In this document: piece after piece, positions 35,402 through 43,608 of the stretch
How positions within the stretch are numbered: position 1 is the stretch's first letter
How the letters are laid out: the number at the start of each line of letters is the position of its first letter
Assembly (NCBI GenBank): GCA_964344765.1
Contig: CAYFOM010000007.1
Span: forward strand, 1-64,000
DNA: 64,000 nucleotides
Direction: 5' to 3'
Source of the DNA: JACNIZ01 sp964344765
GTDB lineage: Bacteria > Planctomycetota > UBA1135
Notes under the pieces: model-generated
Databases searched by the model: none
Seen by the model: only the letters and a program-made list of their open reading frames with translations
What the model was told of the DNA's origin: nothing
Position numbers and translations under genes: made by a program

Positions 35402-35439
35402 GGCATCGGCCGGCGGGGCAGAGAGAGCCTTCGCGCGGC

Positions 35440-35445
35440 TACGAT
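35440..35445 (+). promoter_or_regulatory. Candidate -10 hexamer (TACGAT)
   Basis: TACGAT ends 10 nt before the proposed GTG start of the LptF homologue at 35456. No Shine-Dalgarno sequence. The complementary strand offers TATCGT for the divergent kinase, so this could be a shared promoter region. Confidence 0.3.
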
Positions 35446-35455
35446 AAGCGCAACG

Positions 35456-36529
35456 GTGATTCTCGGCCGCGCCTACTTCGCTGAAATCCTGCGGCACCTG
35501 TTTATGGTGCTGGCCGGCATGGTGTTCCTATTGTCGCTGGGTGCTGCGGTTCGTGCTTCATCCACCGCTCAGGGCGCGCCGCTCAGTGTGGTCCTGACCT
35601 TGGTGCCGCTATTTGTCGGCAACGCGCTGCCGTACTTCTTGCCGGTTGCGCTGATGACCGCTGTGGTCCTGACCTACGGTCGCATGGCCGCAGATGGTGA
35701 AGAGGTCGCGCTGTTCGCCGCCGGCATCCATCCAAGCAAATTGGTGCGTCCGGCACTGGTGGCGGGTTTGATCCTGACTGCAGTCAGTTACCCGCTGACC
35801 TCACGCATGATGCCGGCGGTTTATCAAAAAATGCGCGACCTGTCGCTGCACTCGCGCATCGCCGCGCTCGAAAACACCAATCCCGGTTCCAACGAATTCC
35901 ATTTCAAGGGCCTGCACATGGTGTGGAAAGATCGCGACCCAATGGGCGGTTTCCGCGACGTCGTCGTTTCGGTGGATCAGGGTCAGGGTTTGCGCCTGCG
36001 TGCCGATCGCGCGCGCATGGACGTCAGCGGAAAGGACTTGGTGTTCCGATTCGACCGCTTGCGCACCTTAAGCGATCAAGCCGAAGACGTGCCGTGGCAG
36101 GCATCGACGTCGGATACTACTTGGGTGACGGTCGACCTGGAATCGCTGCTCGCCGAAAGCAAAGAAGGGCGGCGTTTGATCAAGGTCAGCAATACCGAAG
36201 AATTGCTCGCTCGCATCAAGGTCGAAACCGACGAGCTGCAGTGGCGCAAAATGTGGTTGGTTTATTGGCAGCGTTGGATTAACGCGTTCAAAACCATCCC
36301 CGTTGCCTTACTCGGCGCATTGATCGGTTGGCGGTTACGACGCGGCGGCTTTCTAACCGGATTCGCCGTGGCGTTGCTGATCATGTTGGTCATCGATTAC
36401 CCGCTGCACTTTATCGGCGAAAGCCTCGGACGTTCCGGTGCACTGCCGCCGGCGTGGGCTGCGGCGATGCCGTTTATAGGAATTAGCCTAGTGGTGGCCG
36501 GTTTGGCTTTTCGCGGGAGGCGGGCATGA
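35456..36529 (+). CDS. lptF: LptF/LptG family permease (first copy)
   Basis: A ~357-residue inner-membrane protein of the YjgP/YjgQ family. N-terminal helices (YFAEILRHLFMVLAGMVFLLS and LVPLFVGNALPYFLPVALMTAVVLTYGRMAADGE) come first. A periplasmic beta-jellyroll follows (residues ~135-250, with FHFKGLHMVWKDRD), then C-terminal helices. In LPS export LptF and LptG form the channel of the LptB2FG transporter. The ATPase LptB is not recognised in the window. The GTG at 35456 is chosen because membrane homology begins there. The longer frame runs antisense to the kinase gene. The second permease starts 28 nt after the stop, a typical lptF-lptG arrangement. Confidence 0.87.
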   Translation: MILGRAYFAEILRHLFMVLAGMVFLLSLGAAVRASSTAQGAPLSVVLTLVPLFVGNALPYFLPVALMTAVVLTYGRMAADGEEVALFAAGIHPSKLVRPALVAGLILTAVSYPLTSRMMPAVYQKMRDLSLHSRIAALENTNPGSNEFHFKGLHMVWKDRDPMGGFRDVVVSVDQGQGLRLRADRARMDVSGKDLVFRFDRLRTLSDQAEDVPWQASTSDTTWVTVDLESLLAESKEGRRLIKVSNTEELLARIKVETDELQWRKMWLVYWQRWINAFKTIPVALLGALIGWRLRRGGFLTGFAVALLIMLVIDYPLHFIGESLGRSGALPPAWAAAMPFIGISLVVAGLAFRGRRA

Positions 36530-36557
36530 GATCTGATCACGCCAGCGGAGGCAGGCG

Positions 36558-37658
36558 ATGAGATTCCAACTCATCCAACGCCTCGACCGCTACGTGCTGC
36601 GCAACTTCATGCGCCACTGGCTGATCGTTGCGATGTCGTTCCTCAGCATGTTCAGCGTGCTGGACCTGATCGGTAAGGCCGACGAAATCAGCGAAGCGTC
36701 GAGCCGTTTTGGCCCGATCGCCGGCGAGGTCACGTTGTATTACCTCTACAACTTTCCGTATTTGCTGCAGCAATTTGCGCCCTACATCACGCTGCTCGCC
36801 GCACTCGCCACGGTGCTGGCCATGCGCCGCCAATTGGAATGGACGCCGATGCTGGTCGCCGGTCGCTCGACGATGCGCGCCTTCATGCCGATGTTCGCCG
36901 CGGCGTTGGCACTAGGTTTTCTCACATTGCTTATCCGCGAGATCGCCTTCCCCAAAATCCAAACTGAACGCACTCAACTGCAAAGCAAAATCTTCGATCA
37001 GCGTCCGTGGCAACCGCAAGAGATTTGGTTGCGCGGTCCTTTTGATCAACGCATGTTCGTGCGTCATTACAAGCTGCCGCAGCAAGGTTTTGATATCAAC
37101 GCGCCAGTTGTGCGCGAATTGGAGTTGTTCACCTTAGGCCCGAGCGGCGAAGACTATTACTACCGTGCCGATCGCGCCGTTTGGGATGGCGAAGGCTGGC
37201 TGTTGCAGAACGGCCGCTTGACCATTTCCGACGATCAAGCCGCCGAGCAAACCGTCAACTTCTTGCAGGAAGAAGGTCTAGCGCCGGCCGACATCGAACG
37301 AGCTTGGCGCGGCCAAACCGCACCGCTCGAGTTGACCTTAGCCGACGCCCGCGAACTGCTGAATCGCGACCACGGACACCGTCAGGCGGCAACGTTGATT
37401 TGGTCCATCTTGCTCGGACCCTTTGTCCACCTGATCCTGCTCTTACTCGGCCTGCCTTACGTGCTCAGCTTCGAGCGCCGCACCTCGATGGAGGGGGTGG
37501 CGATGGGCATGCTGTTCTGCGCCGTCTTCTTCGTGGTCAATTTCCTGTTTCAGGATTTCGGCCATCGCGGTCACCTTTCGCCGTGGATGGCCGGCTGGGC
37601 GCCGTTACTGCTCTTCGGCAGCTTCAGCCTGCGCGCACAAGCGCGATTTGCCACCTAA
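36558..37658 (+). CDS. lptG: LptF/LptG family permease (second copy)
   Basis: A 366-residue inner-membrane permease. The N-terminus (LDRYVLRNFMRHWLIVAMSFLSMFSVLDLIGKADE) and helices LLQQFAPYITLLAALATVLAMRRQLEWTPMLVAGRS are classic for LptG/YjgQ. A periplasmic domain (residues ~130-265) and three C-terminal helices follow. A GGAGG ribosome-binding sequence precedes the ATG. With the upstream gene it should form the heterodimeric LPS-extracting channel. This implies that the organism assembles LPS-like lipids in its outer membrane. Confidence 0.88.
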   Translation: MRFQLIQRLDRYVLRNFMRHWLIVAMSFLSMFSVLDLIGKADEISEASSRFGPIAGEVTLYYLYNFPYLLQQFAPYITLLAALATVLAMRRQLEWTPMLVAGRSTMRAFMPMFAAALALGFLTLLIREIAFPKIQTERTQLQSKIFDQRPWQPQEIWLRGPFDQRMFVRHYKLPQQGFDINAPVVRELELFTLGPSGEDYYYRADRAVWDGEGWLLQNGRLTISDDQAAEQTVNFLQEEGLAPADIERAWRGQTAPLELTLADARELLNRDHGHRQAATLIWSILLGPFVHLILLLLGLPYVLSFERRTSMEGVAMGMLFCAVFFVVNFLFQDFGHRGHLSPWMAGWAPLLLFGSFSLRAQARFAT

Positions 37659-37728
37659 GTCGGCCGTCGGCGCCGGATTGAACCAACTTTTGACAGAAAT
37701 TCACACTGCAAGAGCGCAAAATAAAGCC

Positions 37729-38961
37729 ATGCCTAAGCTGCCTCTCCTTTTGCTGCTGCCGCTAGCCGCCTGCGCCAGCTCCGAAGCCGAAGAAAACTTC
37801 GAAGCCGGCGATGCCTATTTCCGCATGGGTCAGTTCCATGATGCGCACCAGGCGTACCAGGACGCCGCCAAGGAGGTGGAGCAGCCCAGTGACGAGCTGA
37901 TGGCGCGCACCGAAGAAGCCCGCTTCCGTTCGATTTTGCAATCAGCCGAGACGTTGATTCACACCAACCAAATCGGCCAGGCTTTGCAGTTGCTCGATTT
38001 CTGTGAAGCAGAGCGTCCGGGGCACGAAGATATCCCGAAGTTGCGCCATCATGCATACCGTCGCCGTGCCGCGGCCTACGAAGATGAAGGCGAAAAGCTG
38101 CTGGATGACGGTAAAGCCGAGCAAGCGCTGGTTGCCTACACGGAGGCATTGAAGTGGGACCCTGAGAATAAACAGGCCTTGCGCGGATACGAAGAGGCCA
38201 AGAAGATTGCCGACGACCGCTATCAGCGCGGTGAGATTCTGTATTTCGAGGGTCTTGAGCAAGACAGCGACGGCCACAGCAAGCGCGCTCGGACCTCGTT
38301 TGAGCATGCCAGTCATTTGCACGGCGGCGACAGCAAAGCGGCTAAGCAATTGGCGGCGATTTCGGCCGATGTTGCCAATCGCCAATTCCGCGCCGGCGGG
38401 ATTTACCTAGAGGACGATCGCATTGGCGCGGCGTGGGTGGCACTGATGGATTCAGTGCGCATGAATCCCGACAACGAAGAAGCCATTGCCCTGCTGGAAA
38501 CCGTCAACATGCGCCTGGAACAGGTGCGCATGATGAATGAGGCGGAAATGCACGTCCGCGGCGGCCGCACCGATCGCGCCGACATCCTGCTTGAGCGCGT
38601 ACTTGAACTTAGCGATGGCGCCGATGCCAATCGCTTGGCCTCGTTGCGCCAAAAAGCCGATTACAAGCGCTCCCTTGATGATTATCGTTTGGCCCGTGCT
38701 TGCGAGTTGGATCAGCAAATCGTCCGCGCCCGCGGTCTTTACCAGCAAATCCTGAGCAAAATCAGCTACGGTTTCGAGGATGTACCCCTGCGCGTAGAGA
38801 ACCTGTCTGCTCGCATTACCGCAGCTGCCGATTTTTACCAGAAGGCTCTTGCCGCGCAGAAAAACGGCAATTCGGCTGCGTACAAAGATTTGCTCGGCAA
38901 GGCGGTTGAGCAAGCCGGCGATTACGAGGACGCGTTGCAAAGGCTGCAGCAACTGCAGTAG
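37729..38961 (+). CDS. TPR-repeat lipoprotein
   Basis: A 410-residue protein with a lipoprotein signal (MPKLPLLLLLPLAACASS). The mature chain is almost all helical with tetratricopeptide-like units, e.g. NFEAGDAYFRMGQFHDAHQAYQDAAKE, DEGEKLLDDGKAEQALVAYTEALKWDPENKQAL and VALMDSVRMNPDNEEAIALL. It probably acts as an envelope scaffold. The ATG at 37729 begins the signal peptide; a longer frame from 37648 overlaps LptG. A TTGACA sequence at 37690-37695 lies just upstream, a candidate -35. Location next to lptFG may be coincidental. Confidence 0.85.
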   Translation: MPKLPLLLLLPLAACASSEAEENFEAGDAYFRMGQFHDAHQAYQDAAKEVEQPSDELMARTEEARFRSILQSAETLIHTNQIGQALQLLDFCEAERPGHEDIPKLRHHAYRRRAAAYEDEGEKLLDDGKAEQALVAYTEALKWDPENKQALRGYEEAKKIADDRYQRGEILYFEGLEQDSDGHSKRARTSFEHASHLHGGDSKAAKQLAAISADVANRQFRAGGIYLEDDRIGAAWVALMDSVRMNPDNEEAIALLETVNMRLEQVRMMNEAEMHVRGGRTDRADILLERVLELSDGADANRLASLRQKADYKRSLDDYRLARACELDQQIVRARGLYQQILSKISYGFEDVPLRVENLSARITAAADFYQKALAAQKNGNSAAYKDLLGKAVEQAGDYEDALQRLQQLQ

Positions 38962-39023
38962 CGTCGAGTTTCCCACGAGCCGATCAGGGCAATTAGGATA
39001 AGCAGCCCCAATCTGGATCGTCC

Positions 39024-39851
39024 ATGTCCTCCCCGCCGATCATCTGCGCTTTTCCTTTCGACGTTCGACCCGGTGAGGTCGACGTCAATCTGCGCCAAGT
39101 TTTGACCGCGATCGAGCGTGCTCAAGGCGCGGGTGCCGGCTTGTTGGCGCTGCCCGAAAAATGGCCGACGTCGTTTTTGCCAAGTTACAGCGAAGCTATG
39201 GTTGCCGATTCGGAGCGCGCATTGCAGCAGGTGCACGAAGCAGCCGAACGCGTCGGCATCACCGTGATCGGTTCGGCGCCTTGTGCAACGCCGGAGTCGT
39301 CGAAGCCTCTGAACCAAATCCACTTTTTAGGCGCAGGTGGCGACCATCGACCGTTCAGCAAGCGCATTTTGTTTTCGCCGACCGGCGAAGGCCGCCAAGT
39401 TGCGCCCGGCAGCGGCTTCCCGCAAACCCTGGAAACCCCGGTGGGGCGGGTGTGCGCGCTGGTGTGCTACGAAATTCGCTTCCCCGAGCTGACTCGCGAA
39501 GCCTTTTACCAAGACGCCGATCTGATCGTGGTGCCGGCGCAATGGCCGTACCCGCGCACCAAGGTTTTTGAGCTGCTTTCCTACGCCAGAGCAGCGGAAA
39601 ATCAGTCGTGGCTACTATCTTGCAATCGCTCCGGCCAGGCCTCGCTGGACGGCAGCAAATCGCGGGTTTTGGAATTTCCTGGAACGGCGCTGGCCGTTGA
39701 CCCGTTGGGCAACGTGGCCGTACGCGTCGACGACGGTGAATTTTTGACCTGCAAGATGGATTTGGATTTCCAACGCGAGGTGCGCAAAAAGGTGCCGTGT
39801 GCACGCGACTTACGTCTGGCCGGTCTTTGGCCGGAAAAGCACTCTAGTTAG
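39024..39851 (+). CDS. Carbon-nitrogen hydrolase (nitrilase superfamily)
   Basis: A 275-residue cytoplasmic amidase-like enzyme with the complete nitrilase triad: Glu45 (LLALPEKW), Lys113 (FSKRILF) and Cys148 (LVCYEIRFPELTR). Length and motifs fit the Nit2/omega-amidase-like branch, which hydrolyses small amides such as alpha-ketoglutaramate; exact substrate is inference. A TAGGAT hexamer at 38994-38999 may belong to its promoter. The gene stands 18 nt upstream of the next phosphodiesterase-like gene. Confidence 0.9.
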   Translation: MSSPPIICAFPFDVRPGEVDVNLRQVLTAIERAQGAGAGLLALPEKWPTSFLPSYSEAMVADSERALQQVHEAAERVGITVIGSAPCATPESSKPLNQIHFLGAGGDHRPFSKRILFSPTGEGRQVAPGSGFPQTLETPVGRVCALVCYEIRFPELTREAFYQDADLIVVPAQWPYPRTKVFELLSYARAAENQSWLLSCNRSGQASLDGSKSRVLEFPGTALAVDPLGNVAVRVDDGEFLTCKMDLDFQREVRKKVPCARDLRLAGLWPEKHSS

Positions 39852-39854
39852 CGG

Positions 39855-39860
39855 TAGAAT
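39855..39860 (+). promoter_or_regulatory. Candidate -10 hexamer (TAGAAT)
   Basis: TAGAAT ends 9 nt before the ATG at 39870, with no Shine-Dalgarno sequence between. No clear -35. It fits a short-leader promoter. Confidence 0.35.
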
Positions 39861-39869
39861 TTGACCACC

Positions 39870-41966
39870 ATGCAGGATTCCAGTCCCGAGCGGGCAAGCA
39901 GCGCGCTGGCCGCCACCGCCGCTGCCGTATTCACCATTTGCCTGTGCATTTCCCTGTCGGCACCCTCCCTGACCAGCCCGCTTCTTCCGGGCTTGGCGTT
40001 TATTTGGCTGTGGCCGCTGGTCATGGGCCTCGTGGTCGGTGCAATTCTGAAGCGGTTGCCCGGTCTGCGTGACGGCATGACTGCCGGATATGTGACCAAT
40101 CTGGTCGTCGCCATTCCGTGGCTTTTGGTCGCGAGTGCGCCGCTGGCGTTGATGCCGTGGATCATGTGGCCGGGGATCTTGGTGACTTTACTACTGTGCC
40201 GCTTCTTGCACCGCCAGCGCGGCCTTTCGGTGGTTGCTTTGATGGCCGGAATCGTGGTTTGCCTGTTCCCGCAGAACGGCAGAATTCAACTCGGCGGAGG
40301 CGCACTGAATCCGCTGGTCGTCGTCGGCATGGACTCGGCCAACTGGCGCTTCATCGAAGAGATGATCGACGCCAATCCCGACGACTTACCGGCACTGCAA
40401 GAGTTGATGCAAACCGGTGCGTTTGCGCCGATGCAATCGGAAACGCCGACCGCGTCGTCGCGCATTTGGACCATCATTGCCACTGGTGTGCACGACGAGG
40501 TGCACGGCATCAAAAACTTCGGCAACTTCCGCAGTGATTTGCGCGCCGGCCGGGTTTGGGATGGCGTGATCAACAACAACGGCGAAGGCCCTATTGATCC
40601 ATCTGAGCCCACTGGAACCGCCGGCGTGGTGGCGTGGCTGATCAACACGCCCGCCGACGAACGCGAAGGATTGCTGTTCAACACTCCCGGTTGGGTAACC
40701 GGCTCCAAAGCCGCCTTGCCCGCTGCGGCCAATGCCGCCAAGGTTCTGGAAGGCATGGGCGAAGACGCTGCAAACCGGCCGTCGGTTTTTTCGGCTTTGA
40801 CCGCGATGCGCTCGGCGTTGGCGGTTGCGTCGGCTGAGCACGCTTGGAATCACATCAACGATGCTTTCACCGTGGTTTTCGGTGAACTGTTCCGTGGGTT
40901 CAACAAAGAGGACTTGGTTTGGCGCATGAAGATCATGCGCGACCGCATCAACGCCGATACTTACTTCGCGTTGGCGCGCCGCCACGGGCCCGACTTCAAC
41001 GCGATGGTGCTTTACGGCACCGATCAACTCGGACACTACTTCTGGAAATACCACGAAGCTCTGTACGGCAACCGCGAGTTGTTCCCGTCGGTGAAAGATT
41101 ACGAAATTAAGCTGCGCGGCGAAGCAGTGCGCGAATCCTATCGAGCCTGCGATCGCATCTTGGCGATGTTGCTGGAACGCGTCGATCGCGAAAAAGTATC
41201 GATCATGTTGTGTTCCGACCACGGCATGCAGCCGTTGGAAGAAGCACGCGGCGATATGCAACTGAAGTTGTCAGGCTCGATGGTCATCGGCGCCGCGATG
41301 GGGGCCGAAAACGTCACCCACTTCACCAACGCCAACATGGACAAAGCGCTGTTCATCTCCAGCAAGCTTCCACCCGATGAAGGCGGCCGCGAGATGCTCA
41401 ACGACCTGCGCATTATCCTCGAAGAAGCGCGCGACCTCACCGCCAACCGCGCCCTGTTTACCGTCGGCTTCCCGGAAAACAGCACCGAACAGCTACGCGT
41501 CGACTTCATGGACCACGCCCGCTCCGGCCTGCTCAAACTCGAAAACGACCTGCAGATCGGCGACACCGTCGGCAAAGCCAAAGAAATCTTCGCCATCGAA
41601 GAGCGCAGTGGCCGCCACACCCTAACCGGCTTCTTCCTCCTCGCCGGCCCCGGAATCAAAAAAGGGGTGCGCCTCGAACCCGTCAGCGTCTATGACCTGG
41701 CCCCAACCATGACCTACACCATGGGCAAAAAAGTGCCCGACGGAATCGGTCACACCAACAAGGAAACCGGTGAGACCTTCGGTCGCGTCATCACCGAAGC
41801 ATTCACCCAAACCCACCTAACCGCACGACCCGTGAGGACCTACGAAGGTGGTTATCCAATGCCGCCGAAGGTTCGTGAGGCTACCGATGCTGAGAAGCAG
41901 GCTGAGCAGGACAACATCGAGGCATTGGGATATGGGGACAAGGGTGTGAAGAAGGATGGGGAATAG
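39870..41966 (+). CDS. Membrane-anchored type I phosphodiesterase-like enzyme
   Basis: A 698-residue protein with four to five N-terminal helices (residues ~15-135) and a C-terminal alkaline-phosphatase-superfamily domain. Motifs are LVVVGMDSANWRFIEEMID, nucleophile Thr in RIWTIIATGVHDEVHG, YGTDQLGHYFWKYHE, and MLCSDHGMQPLEEARGD. It parallels the lipoprotein at 31140-32693 in its catalytic pattern but adds a membrane domain. The active site should face the periplasm. The ATG at 39870 is preferred over an in-frame TTG 9 nt earlier. Its last codons run straight into the palindrome block at 41966. Confidence 0.86.
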   Translation: MQDSSPERASSALAATAAAVFTICLCISLSAPSLTSPLLPGLAFIWLWPLVMGLVVGAILKRLPGLRDGMTAGYVTNLVVAIPWLLVASAPLALMPWIMWPGILVTLLLCRFLHRQRGLSVVALMAGIVVCLFPQNGRIQLGGGALNPLVVVGMDSANWRFIEEMIDANPDDLPALQELMQTGAFAPMQSETPTASSRIWTIIATGVHDEVHGIKNFGNFRSDLRAGRVWDGVINNNGEGPIDPSEPTGTAGVVAWLINTPADEREGLLFNTPGWVTGSKAALPAAANAAKVLEGMGEDAANRPSVFSALTAMRSALAVASAEHAWNHINDAFTVVFGELFRGFNKEDLVWRMKIMRDRINADTYFALARRHGPDFNAMVLYGTDQLGHYFWKYHEALYGNRELFPSVKDYEIKLRGEAVRESYRACDRILAMLLERVDREKVSIMLCSDHGMQPLEEARGDMQLKLSGSMVIGAAMGAENVTHFTNANMDKALFISSKLPPDEGGREMLNDLRIILEEARDLTANRALFTVGFPENSTEQLRVDFMDHARSGLLKLENDLQIGDTVGKAKEIFAIEERSGRHTLTGFFLLAGPGIKKGVRLEPVSVYDLAPTMTYTMGKKVPDGIGHTNKETGETFGRVITEAFTQTHLTARPVRTYEGGYPMPPKVREATDAEKQAEQDNIEALGYGDKGVKKDGE

Positions 41967-41985
41967 TTGTTGGTTTTTGTGGGGG

Positions 41986-42060
41986 GTGTGCTGAGGTCCG
42001 CTCCGGCGGCAAAGACTACGCTGCGCGTAGTAAAAGCCGCCGGAGCGGACCTCAGCACAC
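41986..42060. repeat. 75-bp nested palindrome, copy 1
   Basis: Perfect 25-bp outer arms (41986-42010 and 42036-42060) enclose a second, perfect 7-bp hairpin (ACTACGC at 42015-42021, loop TGC, GCGTAGT at 42025-42031). Four-nt spacers separate inner from outer arms. The outer arm begins GTGTGCTGAGGTCC and ends GGCGGC. It can fold as one long cruciform or RNA hairpin with an internal bulge. Confidence 0.95.
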
Positions 42061-42214
42061 TCGCGCACACACACAGGGACCCGCCCCCCCTAAAAAACAA
42101 AATAATTAGATTGTTTGTTGGCAGGTCAGCATCACCTCTGGTGGTGCGGCAGGTATGAATATCGAGGTGTGTTGGGGTCGTTGGCTGTTTGGGGCCCGTT
42201 GGTATTTGTGAAGG

Positions 42215-42289
42215 GTGTTTTGGGTCCACCTTCCGCGGCTTTTACGACGCAAAGCGTCGTCTTTGCCGCGGAAGGTGGACCCAAAACAC
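42215..42289. repeat. 75-bp nested palindrome, copy 2
   Basis: It has the same design as copy 1: 25-bp perfect outer arms (42215-42239 and 42265-42289, extendable by 2 bp), four-nt spacers and a 7-bp inner hairpin (ACGACGC, loop AAA, GCGTCGT at 42244-42260). The outer arm begins GTGTTTTGGGTCC and ends GCGGC. It differs in sequence from copy 1 at many positions, always compensated on the opposite arm. Confidence 0.95.
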
Positions 42290-42396
42290 CCCCCGCCAAA
42301 AACCACCCCCCAAAACCAACAACAACCCCACTCCACCCCTAGGTTTTCCCCAGCGCGGGCTTAGAATAAGGAGTTTCTGTCCACCCACAAAAACAC

Positions 42397-43578
42397 ATGA
42401 GTAAGGTCTACTTAGTCTCTGCGTGTCGGACCCCAATTGGACGATTCCAAGGCGGTCTTTCATCGTTCCGTGCCCCAGAATTGGGAGCTAAAGCGGTCCA
42501 GGAATCGTTGACTCGTGCCGGCATTGGCGGCGACGTGGTTGACGAGGTCATTCTGGGCAACGTGCTGCAGGCTGGCGTCGGCCAAAACCCGGCTCGTCAG
42601 GCGATGATTTATGCCGGTTTGCCGAACGAGGTGCCGCCGTTCACGATCAACAAGGTGTGTGGATCGGGCCTGAAGGCGGTGATGTTGGGCGCGCAGTCGA
42701 TTAAGGCCGGGGATAACAACATCGTTGTTGCCGGTGGCATGGAATCGATGAGCCAGGCGCCGTACCTGGTGCCGTCGGCGCGGACTGGTGCGCGTTTGGG
42801 CGACAGCAAGCTGGTCGACGCGATGGTGCACGACGGTTTGTGGGATGTTTACTCGAACCAGCACATGGGCTTGACTGGTGAATTGGTCGCCGACGAGTAT
42901 GCAATCAGCCGCGAGCAGCAGGATGAGTATTCGGCTGCTTCTCACCAAAAGGCCGACGCCGCGTGGGAAGCCGGACGTTTTGATGCCGAGACCTTCGAGA
43001 TCGAAGTTCCGCAGCGCCGTAAGGACCCGATCCTCGTGCGCCGCGACGAAGGCGTGCGCGCCGGGACCACTGCCGAAAGCCTGTCGGGTTTGCGCGCCGC
43101 GTTTAAGAAAGACGGCAGCGTGACTCCGGGTAATGCATCGCAAATTTCAGATGGCGCATCCGCATTGATCGTTGCATCCGAAGCCGCCGTTGAGAAGCAC
43201 GGCTTGACGCCGATGGCTGAAATCACTGGTTATGCAGCCGGCGGCATGGCTCCGGAGTGGGTGATGATGGCGCCTAAGGCGGCCGTCGAAAACTTGGAAG
43301 CCCGTACCGGCTTCTCGCGTCATGACTTCGACTTGATCGAGATCAACGAAGCCTTTGCTTCCGGCGCATGCTCGTTGCTGAAGACGTTGGAACTCGACGC
43401 CGATCGCGTCAACGTCAATGGTGGTGCGGTTGCATTGGGGCACCCAATTGGGGCGTCCGGTGCGCGCATCTTGGTCACGCTGCTGTACGCGATGAAGGAT
43501 CGCGGTGCACAAACCGGTTTGGCCACTCTTTGCCTCGGCGGCGGCAACGCGGTCGCACTTTCCGTCAAGGCCTGCTAG
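42397..43578 (+). CDS. Acetyl-CoA acetyltransferase (thiolase)
   Basis: A 393-residue thiolase with nucleophile Cys88 (INKVCGSGLKAV), His349 (NGGAVALGHPIGASGAR) and Cys379 (TLCLGGGNAVAL). Length and the GHPIGASG block match the AtoB/PhaA-type biosynthetic thiolase family. It condenses two acetyl-CoA or cleaves acetoacetyl-CoA in the cytoplasm. It opens a run of same-strand acyl-CoA genes and is followed after 30 nt by 3-hydroxybutyryl-CoA dehydrogenase. Confidence 0.95.
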   Translation: MSKVYLVSACRTPIGRFQGGLSSFRAPELGAKAVQESLTRAGIGGDVVDEVILGNVLQAGVGQNPARQAMIYAGLPNEVPPFTINKVCGSGLKAVMLGAQSIKAGDNNIVVAGGMESMSQAPYLVPSARTGARLGDSKLVDAMVHDGLWDVYSNQHMGLTGELVADEYAISREQQDEYSAASHQKADAAWEAGRFDAETFEIEVPQRRKDPILVRRDEGVRAGTTAESLSGLRAAFKKDGSVTPGNASQISDGASALIVASEAAVEKHGLTPMAEITGYAAGGMAPEWVMMAPKAAVENLEARTGFSRHDFDLIEINEAFASGACSLLKTLELDADRVNVNGGAVALGHPIGASGARILVTLLYAMKDRGAQTGLATLCLGGGNAVALSVKAC

Positions 43579-43608
43579 TTCTCCGTTAGTACACAATCGA
43601 ATAAAAAC

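Larger units (their letters stand above)
41967..42396. other. Non-coding block with paired nested palindromes
   Basis: A 430-bp gap with no supported gene, unusually strand-skewed (runs of G and T on one side, C and A on the other). It holds two 75-bp nested palindromes of identical layout. The block begins with GTTGTTGGTTTT (41966-41977), and a matching inverted AAAACCAACAAC lies at 42312-42323. The whole may be one mobile or dispersed element of about 358 bp, or two copies of a short element. Short reading frames across the arms are by-products of the palindromes. Confidence 0.6.

Noticed and set aside
34970..35455. N-terminal extension of the LptF homologue
   Set aside because: The added 162 residues have no membrane or LptF character and run antisense to the kinase gene; membrane homology begins at 35456.
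41967..42404. Short overlapping frames on both strands in the palindrome block
   Set aside because: They mirror each other because the DNA is palindromic; composition is low-complexity and none has a family match or a proper start.
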